Assembly (NCBI RefSeq): GCF_008831285.2
Contig: NC_045143.1
Location: forward strand, 24,697,662-24,761,661
Direction of reading: 5' to 3'
DNA from: Nymphaea colorata
Lineage: Eukaryota > Streptophyta > Magnoliopsida > Nymphaeales > Nymphaeaceae
Length of the DNA: 64,000 nucleotides
Position numbers and translations under genes: made by a program
In this document: one piece after another, positions 12,118 to 22,080 of the stretch
Layout of the letters: every line of letters begins with the position of its first letter
Position numbering within the stretch: the stretch's first letter is position 1
Notes under the pieces: model-generated
The model's database searches: none
What the model saw: the letters and a program-made list of their open reading frames with translations, nothing else
What the model was told of the DNA's origin: nothing

Positions 12118-13269
12118 TACAGGTTTGAAATACTAGCATCTCCACAAAAGTGTAGATGCTCCAGAATCAATTATCCAACAACCACTAGAAGTAGAGTTAC
12201 CTGCAGAGTACACTGAACTTGTGACAACTGTAGATGCCGATGAGGTAGAAGGAGTAGCATTAGACCTATGCTCCATAATTAAGTCAATTTCAGCTGGACT
12301 TAAATTAAGAGATGTAGCATCTACAGAAGCAGCAGTGGGATTCACCTTAGGAGCCATACTGACAGGATGTGTATTTGGAATAGAGCTGGATGAAGATGTC
12401 ACAGACGAAAAAGTGGATGAGTTAGGTTTACCCACTTTATTCCAGCACATATCCTCTAGGTGACCAAGACGACCACAATATGTGCACTGAAGTCTTCCAC
12501 GTCCAGGGCCTCGGCCTCTTCCTCTATCACGGGAAGAATATAGACCACCTCTTCCTCCCCCAAATGAGGCAAGGGCAGATGGCTACGAGTTGTTTGAGGA
12601 AGGAGGAAGAGTAATAGCCAATCTGTTTAGTCTATTGAAGGCCTCATCAAGATCGGGAAAATCAGAGCCTGTAAGCATTTGAGCCTTGGATGCAGAATAA
12701 TCAGAAGATAGTCCAGCAAAAAATTTAACCACAATCATTTGCTCCATGTGAGATTTGAGACAATGCTTACAAGGTGGTTTTAAGGAATTCATCTTTTCAT
12801 AAGCAAACTTCAACTTTGTAAAATATTATGTCAAATCCATGTCACCTTGTTGCATTTGTAGCAATTCTTGCTGAACCTGTAAAATTTTGCTGATATTTTT
12901 ATCTTGAGAATACGTCTGCCGAAGAGAATTCCACATATCTTTGGCTGTATTATAATAACAAAGTCCTGCTGCTATGTGGGGCTGAGTGCTATTCATAAGC
13001 CAAGCACTAATAATGCTGTTTTCTTCCTACCACCGTGCGTATTTACCAGTTTTTTCAACGGGTTCATCTTCTTCTAATATATATTTCTTCCCATGTCCAA
13101 CGACAGACAACATGAAGGTTCCAGCCCATACATCATAGTTAGCTCCATCAAGTTTGATAGTAGATCCAAACGAAAAAGGATTTGAGAAAGCTTTGTACTC
13201 AACACTTGCCTCTAAGTGTTGATTTCCAGATTCGGTTCTATCAAATTGTATAGATATGTTTGCAGCCAT
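12118..13269 (-). pseudogene. Copia-M gag and protease N-terminus, broken
   Basis: The likely start is the ATG at 13267-13269 (MAANISIQFDRTE). Gag of the UBN2 type follows, with LDGANYDVWAGTFML. A knuckle reading CTYCGRLGHLEDMCW (CX2CX4HX4C) lies near 12470, and the aspartic protease motif WIIDSGAST near 12160. Stops interrupt gag after KYARW (about 13024), after DMDLT (about 12826) and after SSNNS (12583-12585). Each is compatible with a CAA or CAG glutamine codon having lost its C to T. A 2 nt loss right after DSGAST shifts the frame within the protease. Confidence 0.9.
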
Positions 13270-13485
13270 GATAAAACCACGAAATCAGGCCCACTATAGA
13301 CTGAAAATCAACCTGTGACTGAAAAAAAACTCTGCACCACATGCCAGGCAGATCAGACGTTATATATTTTTGATAATCAATGTCTGAAAATCAAACCTCC
13401 ACACGCCAGGCAAATCAGACTTTATATATATTTTTGATAATCAATGTCTGAAAATCAAACCTGAAACAGAAAAAACAACGTCTGA

Positions 13486-13557
<72 letters not shown>

Positions 13558-14087
13558 TATAATAACATCCACTGAATCAGATCTGATCAACACCAACAAG
13601 TTGCAACGACGCCACCTAGATCTGATACACTTCTGTATTCAGATCTGAACTGTTTCGAACAAACAAAAAACAGCAACCTTTTTTTTTTTTACTGCAGATC
13701 TGAACCAACAAAAAAACAGCAACGTCGACCTTCAGATCTGAACCAAAACAGCAACTAGTCGACTTCGACCTTCAGATCTGAACCAAAACAGCAACTAGTC
13801 GACTTCGACCTTCAGATCTGAATATCAACAACAACACATCTTCTTCAGCAACATGAGGGACTTCAACCTTAAGATCTGAACGTCAACAGCAACACATCTT
13901 CTTTAGCAGCAACATAGGGTACAGATCACGTCTCTACATGAAGAACGTGATCTGCCCCTTTTTCTTTATCAAGCAGTCCCACCGACAGCAGCAACCTTAG
14001 ACGCCCAACTTGATCGAGAATGATAGGAAGAGAAAAGGAGAGAAAGAAAAGCTGCGGGAAACCCTAGACGTCACAGCCCTAGGTCTC
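13270..14087 (-). other. Untranslated leader of Copia-M with tandem repeats
   Basis: Contains a (TA)n run at about 13492-13557. Near 13343-13463 a unit with ATAATCAATGTCTGAAAATC is repeated. At 13725-13822 a 40 bp unit containing TTCAGATCTGAACC occurs nearly three times. The motif AGATCTGA recurs at least eight times across the leader. No coding sequence is seen. It may carry packaging or regulatory signals, but that is conjecture. Confidence 0.7.
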
Positions 14088-14101
14088 AAGCTCTGATACC
14101 A
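14088..14101 (-). other. Primer binding site of Copia-M
   Basis: The minus strand reads TGGTATCAGAGCTT immediately after the 5' LTR, complementary to the 3' end of plant initiator tRNA-Met. Confidence 0.95.
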
Positions 14102-14327
14102 TGTTACGTTGAGAGGTAGAGAAGAACGAGAGGAAGGAGGAGAGAAAGGTAGCAGCAGAAAAACGTACTGCTGCTCCTCTTTTCATTAGACTAAATAAGA
14201 TTAGGGTTAAGACTAACCCTTTACATAAAGAGTCCACCAAAATATTAAAAATTTAGAAAGCTACCTAATACTAAATACCAAAACACATAACACTTTAAAT
14301 ATCAAAAAGCAACACGTTTTCTCAACA
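14102..14327 (-). repeat. 5' LTR of Copia-M
   Basis: 226 bp partner of 8896-9121. It should hold the element's promoter on the minus strand; I did not assign a TATA box. Confidence 0.95.
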
Positions 14328-14339
14328 ATATATATATAC

Positions 14340-14535
14340 ACGTGTGTGAGAAGGATTCCTCTCACGAGAGCTGGAGGAATCAATGTTATTTATATAATAG
14401 AAAGAGAGTGCGAGTGTGTGGGTGTGGGTGAGAGTTTGCGCCCTGAAGCTGCCCGCCCTTCTTTTCTTGTTGCCTGAGTCGAAACCGACAAAAGTCCTTG
14501 GATGGACCGGTTCAATGGCAGACCGCCGGTTGAAC
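14340..14535 (+). repeat. Dispersed repeat Rep-B, copy 2
   Basis: Shares GAGAGTGCGAGTGTGTGGGT, CCGACAAAAGTCCTTGGATG and ACCGGTTCAATGGCAGAC with the 8.4 kb and 20.9 kb copies. It also shares an upstream GATTCCTCTC segment with the latter. It runs directly into the left arm of the long inverted repeat. Confidence 0.65.
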
Positions 14536-15170
14536 GTGGTTTTGGTTGAAATCAAAAAGACCTGATAAGGTCTATGGGTTAGAAACATATTCGGATGGGC
14601 TAGCTTCTATACTTTTGCAAACTAAGAAGTTGTCGGTTGCACCTCTTTTGAGTTTGATGGAAAACAGGCTTGTCCTTTACATATAACCTTTCCTTTTGTT
14701 GAGATTAATCAGTGCGTCCCACTACTTCTTGTGTGATGCATGAAGGGAACTTTGGGTGTTTAGTTTAGTAAGGTTGATCTCTCTCGCTCTACGGAAAAAG
14801 GAACTCAACGAAAGCAATGGAGTTTACAAGCACAAACTCAATTGCAGAATTGTTGTTTATGACTATAAAGTTTACTCTCAAACACCTAAACTCCATTGCT
14901 TTCCGTAGAGCGAGAGAGATCAACCTTACTAAACTAAACACCCAAAGTTCCCTTCACGCATCACACAAGAAGTAGTGGGATGCACTGGATAATCTCAACA
15001 AAAGGAAAGGTTATATGTAAAGGACAAGTCTGTTTTCCATCAAACTCAAAAGAGGTGCAACCGACAACTTCTTAGTTTGCAAAAGTATAGAAGCTAGCCC
15101 ATCCAAATATTTTTCTATATATGCACCCACCCACAGACCTTGTCAGGTCTTTTGATTTCAACCAAACCAT
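14536..15170. repeat. Long inverted repeat 1 (hairpin-forming)
   Basis: The left arm, about 14536-14827, is nearly the reverse complement of the right arm, about 14887-15170, with a loop of about 60 bases. Landmarks are GGATGGGCTAGCTTCTATAC (left) and its complement at about 15080-15105, plus AAGGTTGATCTCTCTCGCTC and its complement. I see only scattered mismatches, a short insertion in the left arm near 14805, and small differences at the outer ends. Such a fold-back would give a long double-stranded RNA if transcribed. It lies 250 bp upstream of the IQM exon 1. Confidence 0.9.
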
Positions 15171-15420
15171 GTAACTAAAATATATACACACTTCTTAGAC
15201 AAGGGTTAAGTTTTCCTTCCTTAAGTTAAGTTTTCCTTCCTTCGTAAAGCAAGAGGTACCCATTTCTGCAATGCAACTACTTTTCATAACATAGTTGTTC
15301 TGGTAAAAAGGAAAATTATAAATGTTATAATTATACTTTAGTTGACAAGTGTACACAGGTCAACTACTTTTCATGACATGTCATAACCTGGACTTCCAGC
15401 CTATTTCTGCCTGAAACTTC
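15171..15420. other. Region upstream of IQM exon 1
   Basis: AT-rich, with a duplicated TTAAGTTTTCCTTCC at about 15208-15241. No clear promoter element. An in-frame stop at 15412-15414 means the ATG at 15421 is the first possible start of the exon below. Confidence 0.3.
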
Positions 15421-15817
15421 ATGCTGCCTTCCGACCTCAGCTGCCTGTCATCCGCTCCAATGAATGCGGAAGGGAGGCCCATGGACGCTGCAGCATTGAA
15501 GGTCCAGAAGGTCTACAGGAGTTACAAGACCAGACGTCAGCTTGCTAACTCCGCTGTCGTCGCCGAAGTGCTATGGTTGTTCTCTTTCCTCATGCCTCCC
15601 TTCTCTTTCAACCTTCTTCACTCGGCTCCCACATCCCCCTTTCTTGTCCACTCTTTCGTTTCATTTCGTAAGAATATTTTTACAAGATGTTCAAATTTTT
15701 AGGTGGCAGGCCATCGATGTCGTCCGCCTAAACCACAACACGATCTCCTTCTTCAATTACAGCAAGCCGGAAGCCCCTGCTGCCAAATGGAGTCGAGTTA
15801 GCGGAAACGCATCGAAG
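15421..15817 (+). pseudogene. IQM-family calmodulin-binding protein, exons 1 and 2
   Basis: Exon 1, 15421-15575, starts at ATG 15421 and holds an IQ-like helix, ALKVQKVYRSYKTRRQLA. Exon 2, 15703-15817, reads WQAIDVVRLNHNTISFFNYS, and its junction restores the family's WWQA motif. A donor GTCTAG follows 15817. IQM proteins bind calmodulin through this region. Usual members have a longer N-terminus and several more exons, including the conserved LEAIDPRHRYGHNLH block; none of those is found before the last exon at 20365. Splice signals and frame are intact here, so this piece alone shows no lesion. I call the locus a pseudogene because the middle is missing; an alternative is an undetected set of small exons. 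Confidence 0.75.
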
Positions 15818-17042
15818 GTCTAGTTTTTTTGGCGCTTTTGTTGTGACTTTTTCGTCCTTTGGTGGTCCTTTTGGGTAGTAGCTGAAAAATAGCCAAGATG
15901 ATGCAGCAACTCATCAACCCTGCTCACTGGCTGCCTAAAAAAACGGTTTCATTGGAATCTTGATTTTAAAATTGGTTTACTAAACAGTGACTTCGAATTC
16001 AATCTTTGTTATCGTTTTTATGCTATGTATCGCTCACACACTAGAGAACCGCCTTATTGAGCATCTGAAAGAACTCTTCTTCATTGCTGCTTCATCTTGA
16101 ACCTTTTCTTGCTTATAATGATTTACTTCAAAATAGATACATGTTGATCTACATCTTGTCAACTTAGCTCTGTGCACCATTTTCTTTCTTTTTCATCTAT
16201 AACGTTGGAGGAGAAGTGGTGTTGGGGGCCCAGGGGGGATGGGACAACAGTAGATTGTTTCTGCTGGTTTACAAGGAAAAAACCTTGTCTTTTGTGTGCA
16301 TGCTCAGCATGTTTGCATGCATCTGCAGATGCAACATATCTCCTCTAGCTTTGCTGCATGCCATGCTAACTTATGATTTATGTTGTGAGTACACCCTATT
16401 GTCATCACACTACCCCAGTGATGACCCTTAACTTTTTACTCCTGCAGTACATATTTGTTTTTCTTTACTTTATATATCTTTCAGTTTGTTTAGATTTCAT
16501 TAAGGAAGCAATCAAATATGTCCTGCAAGTAGCAAATGGCACCTGTGATCAATATCTATGAATAGTTAAGCTTATGTTCGTATACTAATCTCTGTTAACA
16601 TGTTAAGGTTGCTTTGGAGAGTTCTCTCCTACGTGCAAGTTGATGACTTTTCCAGGAAGGATTGAAACATTAGTAAAATATGGTTAAAATTTGATTATTA
16701 AAAAACTGTGTGGTCTAGGATATGTTTAAAAAGGAAGGGAGAAATGAGGCTATATGTTTTTCTGGTCTGAGGTGGTTTTTAAGTTCTTGAGTAGATATTC
16801 TTGAATGGTGCGGCTTCATAACTGAATGAGATTCCTTACTGTAGAGATTAAATCATGAGCTCTTTGGCTGTAACGATTCAACCTCATGATTCTATAGGTC
16901 TGTCATCATTTTTTTTAATGTCAAATTAATAAATGGTTGCTGATATTATGGTCACATTCTTCTGGAGTTTTAGAGAAGTTTACTTATATAGCTTTGCATT
17001 TCTGTCAATGGGTGATGCTATTGTGCTTATTACAGAGTTTCC
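15818..17042. other. Intron-like spacer of the IQM locus
   Basis: No IQM exon or other gene recognised. Ordinary AT-rich intron-like sequence. Confidence 0.35.
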
Positions 17043-19780
17043 TTGTCACACCCCAACCCTTTTGACCCTCAAATGATTTTTTTTTTTTTTTAACATAAAA
17101 CATTGAGGTGCGATGACACAACAATTCAAAATGAGATGAGCCAAACAATTCAAAACAATGGGGCAAGCTTTCCATTATACAATAATTTCAGTTCATCTGT
17201 ACACATGACAAAAATATGCCAAAATCACAATATTGATGTCTAACAAAAACAATGCATCAATAAAACTAAAACAAGACACGCCGGCACTACTGTTGACCCA
17301 AAACCTCCCCAGTAGGATGTGAGTAAAGCCACCTGATCAACCTGCAGCCTCAGGTCTACCAAAACTTGACAAAGAAAAACAACTGAAGGCTTAGCCTTCG
17401 CAGTATGGTAACAAGCCAGAAAAATCCCTAAACCTCTAAGGTAAGGGCTCAGATATGAACTAATCACAAATAACATACAACTATGCATAACATATCATTC
17501 TCATCTTTATCATTTACATTAACTTTAGTGAATTGACAGTTCCTGTGGGTACAAAAAACAGGCACGTGCACACCGCAGGCGGCCTACAGCCTGGAGACAA
17601 CCCCCGTGGTGGCCCGAATCGATATGGATCCATTCACGCTGCAGCGGTAGAGCACTCATCCATGGATGTGTGAATTCCAATGAGAGATACTCAGCCTTCC
17701 CTAGAACACCCAGGTTGGGAAGGCGGGAGCCCAACGCGCCAAGCACAACACACAACAGTACTCTGGGGCCTTGCACCGCCTGCGCTCTGAAAAAGCGGGA
17801 CGTCTCCCAAACACATTGCCACAACCCACTGGCCTCTCATCTCTTATTATTTCTTATTTAACATTATGAAAACACAATCACAAGATGACCAGCTAGCTCA
17901 TGAGGTTGGTTCACTCCACGAGTGCACCCATACCTCCAAATGCCTCCACACGAGGGCTACATATATAATTAATATTCTTAGCTAGCCGTCATAGCAATAC
18001 AGGTACAACTACCCTTCAATTCCATTCATTTGTATCATGCCCAAGGCAATGCATACAAAACATTACAACATTCACATCACTTATCACATCAATCATATCT
18101 TTCAAAACTTAGCCAAACCATAGAGAGTAGTCTCAATCCGTGATTGGCTCGTAGCTGTCCTATGCAGTTATCATTCTAGGATGCCTTCTAATGCATAGTT
18201 GGGGTCGAGGAGACACTCGACTCGATACCCCACCTCATCTGTCCTAAGCAGTTATCAATTCTAGCATGCACATGCAAGTAGTAATTTTCAAAACAAAACT
18301 TATCACATAAACATTCAATTCTCATGTATATAATCATTCAATCACATCATAGTCATAGGATCCAACGATCCTCAAAACACACATTCTAGTTGGCCCCAGG
18401 CCGGGATTTGCTTGGAATGCCACCATACCTGTCGCACATCACCAAGATATCCAAAATGCCTCAAGCTTCAAACCTAGTCACTCAAGGTCTACTGGACGTG
18501 CCCGGTGTACCTGCAAACACAATCAAAAGGTAAGTTCTACACTCGCTTCGCTTTACCATATATACAAATATGAAGCATAAGCATTGAGGCATGTCATCGC
18601 CTCAAGAGGGTGTCGACGGGTAGTATCGACCCACAAGGCCTTCAAAACCAGCTCTTCCCCAAATTACATCCTACTCACAAGCTCTTTCTCAACCAACCAC
18701 GCAATACGTCCAACGACCAAAGCATGTGCCACGTATCTACAAAAATGGCTCTAAATTTTCTTAACCCCTTCAAAACTCTACCATGTTTCCAAATAGCTTC
18801 GAGGATCAACTTATCATGCTAAAAAGGTCATTATAAGCATGGATCATTGCCTCTTCAAAACAATCCTAGGCTTTTCCCAAAAATCAAAGTCGCTAACATA
18901 TCTAAAATCATCAATTCTTAATTCTAGCATGCTCAACCAATAATTATACATTCTCCAATATAAAATATTCAACAATCTAGGCTTGATTAGGCCTCGCTCA
19001 CCCAAATCTTAGTGTCCAAACTGTCGTAGTATTCCCGACAGCCACCTCAAGTGACCGATTGAGCGCCAACGCCAATGATTGCTCGCTGCCATCGCCAACA
19101 ACACGGCCTAATTGCTGGAAATAGGGGGAAGACGGACTTCCCTAGCTGAAAATCAACCAAACGGCAATCACTATGATGAAAATCAATGAAAAGATGTGAC
19201 AGGAGAGGTCTGCCTTGAGAAGGAGGCAGTCGGCTATGAGAAGTTGGTTCGGCTGAGGGAGGAAGGTCTGACACAAGAGGGAAAGAGTGCAGAGAGTGTT
19301 CGGTTGAGGGTGCTGACAGTGAGGAGGGAGTGCAGGCAGAGAGAGCAAGAGAGTGTGAGAGTGGTAGAGGAAGAGGGATAGCACGGGCGAGGGAAATGGG
19401 GGAGATGGTGAGGAGGAGACAAATGAGACAAGGAGGGAGCTCGAGCAGAGAGGGAGAGAAAGAAAACGTGCGGGCAGGGGAAGGCACTAACAGAGGGAGG
19501 AGGAGAAGAAGGAAGAGGAAGGAGGTGGCGGAGAGAAGTTGGAAGCCTCACCTCACCGCCACTGCCACAGTTCTCGTCGCTGCCTTGCACCAACCTCCGT
19601 CTTCTCCTTCTTCTACATGCTGGCACGAGAGGCAACAAAGGGGGACTGAGAGGAAGACGAGGGAGAAGAGCCCTCACATCGGGCTCCTTCACGCCAAAGG
19701 GTTCGGGTCCGGGACTGGACCCACTCCAACCCGACCTGAAATAAAACGAGCGTTACGTTCCTGCTACTGATATTTGGCAT
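17043..19780 (+). repeat. Rep-A, copy 1 (~2.7 kb; possible solo LTR)
   Basis: Starts TGTCACACCCC, a beginning common to large plant gypsy LTRs, followed by a T-rich tract. It matches 53819-56560 in the same orientation and 56583-58140 in reverse. Shared landmarks are AACTGAAGGCTTAGCCTTCG, GCAGCGGTAGAGCACTC, GCCTTGCACCGCCTGCGCT and GTCATCGCCTCAAGAGGGT. The last ~600 bp (19050-19690) is a purine-rich tract whose minus strand gives spurious Ser/Leu/Pro-rich open frames. No gag or pol domain is present. Solo LTR is an inference; I could not define the right end or a target duplication. Confidence 0.65.
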
Positions 19781-20364
19781 GGAAACATGCAGTTTGCTAT
19801 TTATTTTTTAGTTATTGTGTTTTTTAAATCGCTTACATATACTCTAGTGACTCTCTTGATATCACGAACACATAACTGTTTACAGAGTGACTGTTTACAC
19901 TTTACTCTATTTTTGCTTGCAATCTAGACCTCTCTTTTACAACAGGAAGGTTGGCTGGAAATCTCGATAAACAATTCAACTTCAGTCAACGGTTGCACTG
20001 TTGTAGGTTTTTTTAAGAAAATTGGATTGTTTGATGCCAACAATACTATCTTCTCTACGTTTCTTCACTTTTCAAGATTTTATTGATGGGCATGCTCTGA
20101 TTTCAGATATCCTGTAATAACTGACAAGTTTCATGGGGTGGTAGATTTTCCACGTTAGTTTTTTAGAGTTTATCATATAAACCTGCCAAATGCTTGAACA
20201 TTAGCCTTCTTTATTTGCTTGATGCACTGCACAATGATCTTATAACCCCATGTTTTTCTTGATCCGTGGAAAGAGAATCTTTTAGTTGTAATAAACTAAA
20301 GGACTATCTTTCTATAAATAACTGATAATGGGTTATGTTTTTCAACCAATGCATTTTTTTGCAG
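19781..20364. other. Intron-like sequence before the IQM last exon
   Basis: T-rich toward its right end, terminating in a TTTTTTTGCAG acceptor at 20354-20364. Nothing else recognised. Confidence 0.4.
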
Positions 20365-20767
20365 TGGCGCACATTTACAAGTTATGTTTGGTTTCCTTTT
20401 TCATAAACTTCTTGATAAGAAGGTGGTTGAGCGAAATCTCAGATTTGACTATCGGTGTCCAAAGACAAACATAGCAAGAAAATGTCAACGGTTGCTACGA
20501 AAGGAAAGGTCAGGGGGCCTTCGGAGTCCCAAACCAGAGGTTCCTCCAAAGGCGATATTGCAGAGAATCGATTCCAAGAGCAAGGCACAATCATATCAGC
20601 TTGGGCACCAGCTATCTCTCAAATGGTGCAGTGGTGTCGGTCCAAGAATTGGATGCGTAGCGGATTATCCGAGGGAGTTGAGGTTCCAGGCTCTGGAGTT
20701 CGTGAACCTTTCCCCTCGTGTCTCAAGCCCATCTGCTTCACGATCTTTCCCTAATATATTTATGTAG
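20365..20767 (+). pseudogene. IQM-family last exon
   Basis: After the acceptor, the frame reads to TAG at 20765-20767. The C-terminal part carries IQM hallmarks: KAILQRIDSKSKAQSYQLGH, LSLKWCSGVGPRIGCVADYP and ELRFQALEFVNLSPR. The first ~45 residues are not recognisable and may contain a frameshift relative to the family. No stop lies within the exon. It sits in the same orientation as exons 1-2, about 4.5 kb downstream, so this is one locus with its central exons lost or replaced, with Rep-A in between. Calmodulin binding resides in the missing and first parts; no function is assured. Confidence 0.75.
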
Positions 20768-20914
20768 CCATTAAGATTTCTATTGCATAGGGCTGCTAAC
20801 ATGAGAGGCACTTTAGGGGGCTAAGTTATATATATATATATATCTAAAGCACTGGATTCTCATGGCCATCCCGCCTCATTAACACAGCCCAAAAACAAAA
20901 AAACATTGGGCTGC

Positions 20915-21170
20915 GTGTGTGAGAGAGATTCCTCTCGCAGCTGTAGGAATCCATGTTATTTATGTAATAGAAAGAGAGAGTGCGAGTGTGTGGGTGAGAG
21001 TTCATGCCATACGGTTGAATCTGCCCTCCCTTCTTTTATTGTTCCCTGAGGCGGAACCGACAAAAGTCCTTGGATGGAATGGATGGACCGGTTCAATGGT
21101 AGACACTAGCGGTCTGCCAGTATTCTAAGTTGTAGAAAACTGGCTAGTTTTCAGCTTTTCTGCCTGCCTT
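20915..21170 (+). repeat. Dispersed repeat Rep-B, copy 3
   Basis: Shares GAGTGCGAGTGTGTGGGTGA, AACCGACAAAAGTCCTTGGA and GGACCGGTTCAATGG with copies 1 and 2, and TTGTAGAAAACTGGCTAG with copy 1. A (TA)n tract at 20827-20843 lies just upstream, as near copies 1 and 2. Confidence 0.65.
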
Positions 21171-21383
21171 GTACAACCAACTAGCAACCCAAAGATCTTT
21201 TTGTTGTTGAATGTTCTATCATGGGTCAATTCAATGAGGGAAACCAAATGAAAAGCTCCTCCCAAATATCTGACCTCCAGCCAAAGAAAAAAAAGGAAAA
21301 AGAAAATATCACCTGAATTCTTCCTTGATGAAACCAAACCACCTTGATTCTGCCGTCATTCCTTCGTTCCCCTTCATAACTCT

Positions 21384-22080
21384 ACCAAACAAATCCGCAG
21401 AAAAGAGTGCGAAAGAGAAAATCTCGGAGCAAGAAGAAAAAGAACAAAGCAACAAGATAAGCGAAAAGGAAATGGGACCCTAATCTAAGGTTCTTTTCAC
21501 ACGCTTCGATCAGTCTCATCCCAACAAAAAACACAGACGAAACCGGCGCGGGAGACTCTTCCTCCTTCTGGAACTCAAAAGGGCATACGGCATGTGGAAA
21601 TGAGGCTCCTCTTCCCACGATAAAACCTTTCCCTCTTCCCTCCTTCCTCTTTTCCCTATTTTTCCCAAGAGGTCTCTCTGTGCAATTTCTCATTTCCCTG
21701 AAACATTTCTCTGTGCATACGGCGTGTGGAAAGGTTTCAAAGAAATGAGAAATTGCACAAAGAGACCCCCTCGGAAAATAGGGAAAAGAGGGAGGAGGGA
21801 AGAGGGAAAGGCTTTATCGTGGGAAGAGAAGGTCGTCGTCATTTCCACATGCCCTGTGCCCTTTTGAGTTCCAAAGGGAGAGGAAGAGTCTCCCATGCCG
21901 GTTTTGTCTGTGTTTTCTGTTTGGACGAGACGGATCAAAGCGTGTGGACAGAACCGTAAATTAGGTTCTCATTTCCATTTCGCTTCTCTTTGGTTTTAGT
22001 TCCAAGAGGAGTTGCTTTGTTCTTTTTCTTTTTGCTTTGAGATTTTCTCTTTCGCCTTCCTTTCTGCGGATTTGTTTGGG
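21384..22080. repeat. Long inverted repeat 2 (hairpin-forming)
   Basis: The left arm, about 21384-21704, pairs with the right arm, about 21733-22080, around a spacer of about 28 bases. Outer ends are CCAAACAAATCCGCAGAAA (left) and the complement at 22057-22080. Inner landmarks are TGCAATTTCTCATTTC and its complement. The arms show scattered substitutions and a few small indels, so they are older than inverted repeat 1. Open frames on both strands encode similar peptides only because of this symmetry. It is purine/pyrimidine-biased, resembling a 5' UTR-type sequence. Confidence 0.9.

Larger units (their letters stand above)
8896..14327 (-). mobile_element. Ty1/copia LTR retrotransposon, complete but defective (Copia-M)
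   Basis: A 5.4 kb element bounded by two 226 bp LTRs (8896-9121 and 14102-14327). They differ by one C/T that I can find, at the same LTR offset. Terminal TG...CA, a PBS complementary to initiator tRNA-Met (14088-14101) and a polypurine tract (9122-9132) place the element on the minus strand. Internal domains in minus order are gag, CX2CX4HX4C knuckle, protease, integrase, reverse transcriptase, RNase H, which is the copia order. The reading frame is broken by at least six stops and several frameshifts or deletions, so it cannot encode its own mobility proteins. The flanks do not show a clean target duplication: GTGTG lies on the left and ATATA on the right, probably because the target was an unstable microsatellite. 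Confidence 0.95.

Noticed and set aside
14536-15170. MicroRNA precursor
   Set aside because: The arms are ~290 bp and nearly perfect, far longer than typical MIR hairpins; a fold-back or siRNA source fits better.
19047-19770. Several overlapping 80-150 codon frames on both strands
   Set aside because: They lie in the purine-rich end of Rep-A. The composition (Ser/Leu/Pro or Arg/Glu) follows from base bias, and the frames are not conserved in the other Rep-A copy.
21382-21959. Two similar ~80-100 codon proteins on opposite strands
   Set aside because: The similarity is explained by the inverted repeat; neither resembles a known family.
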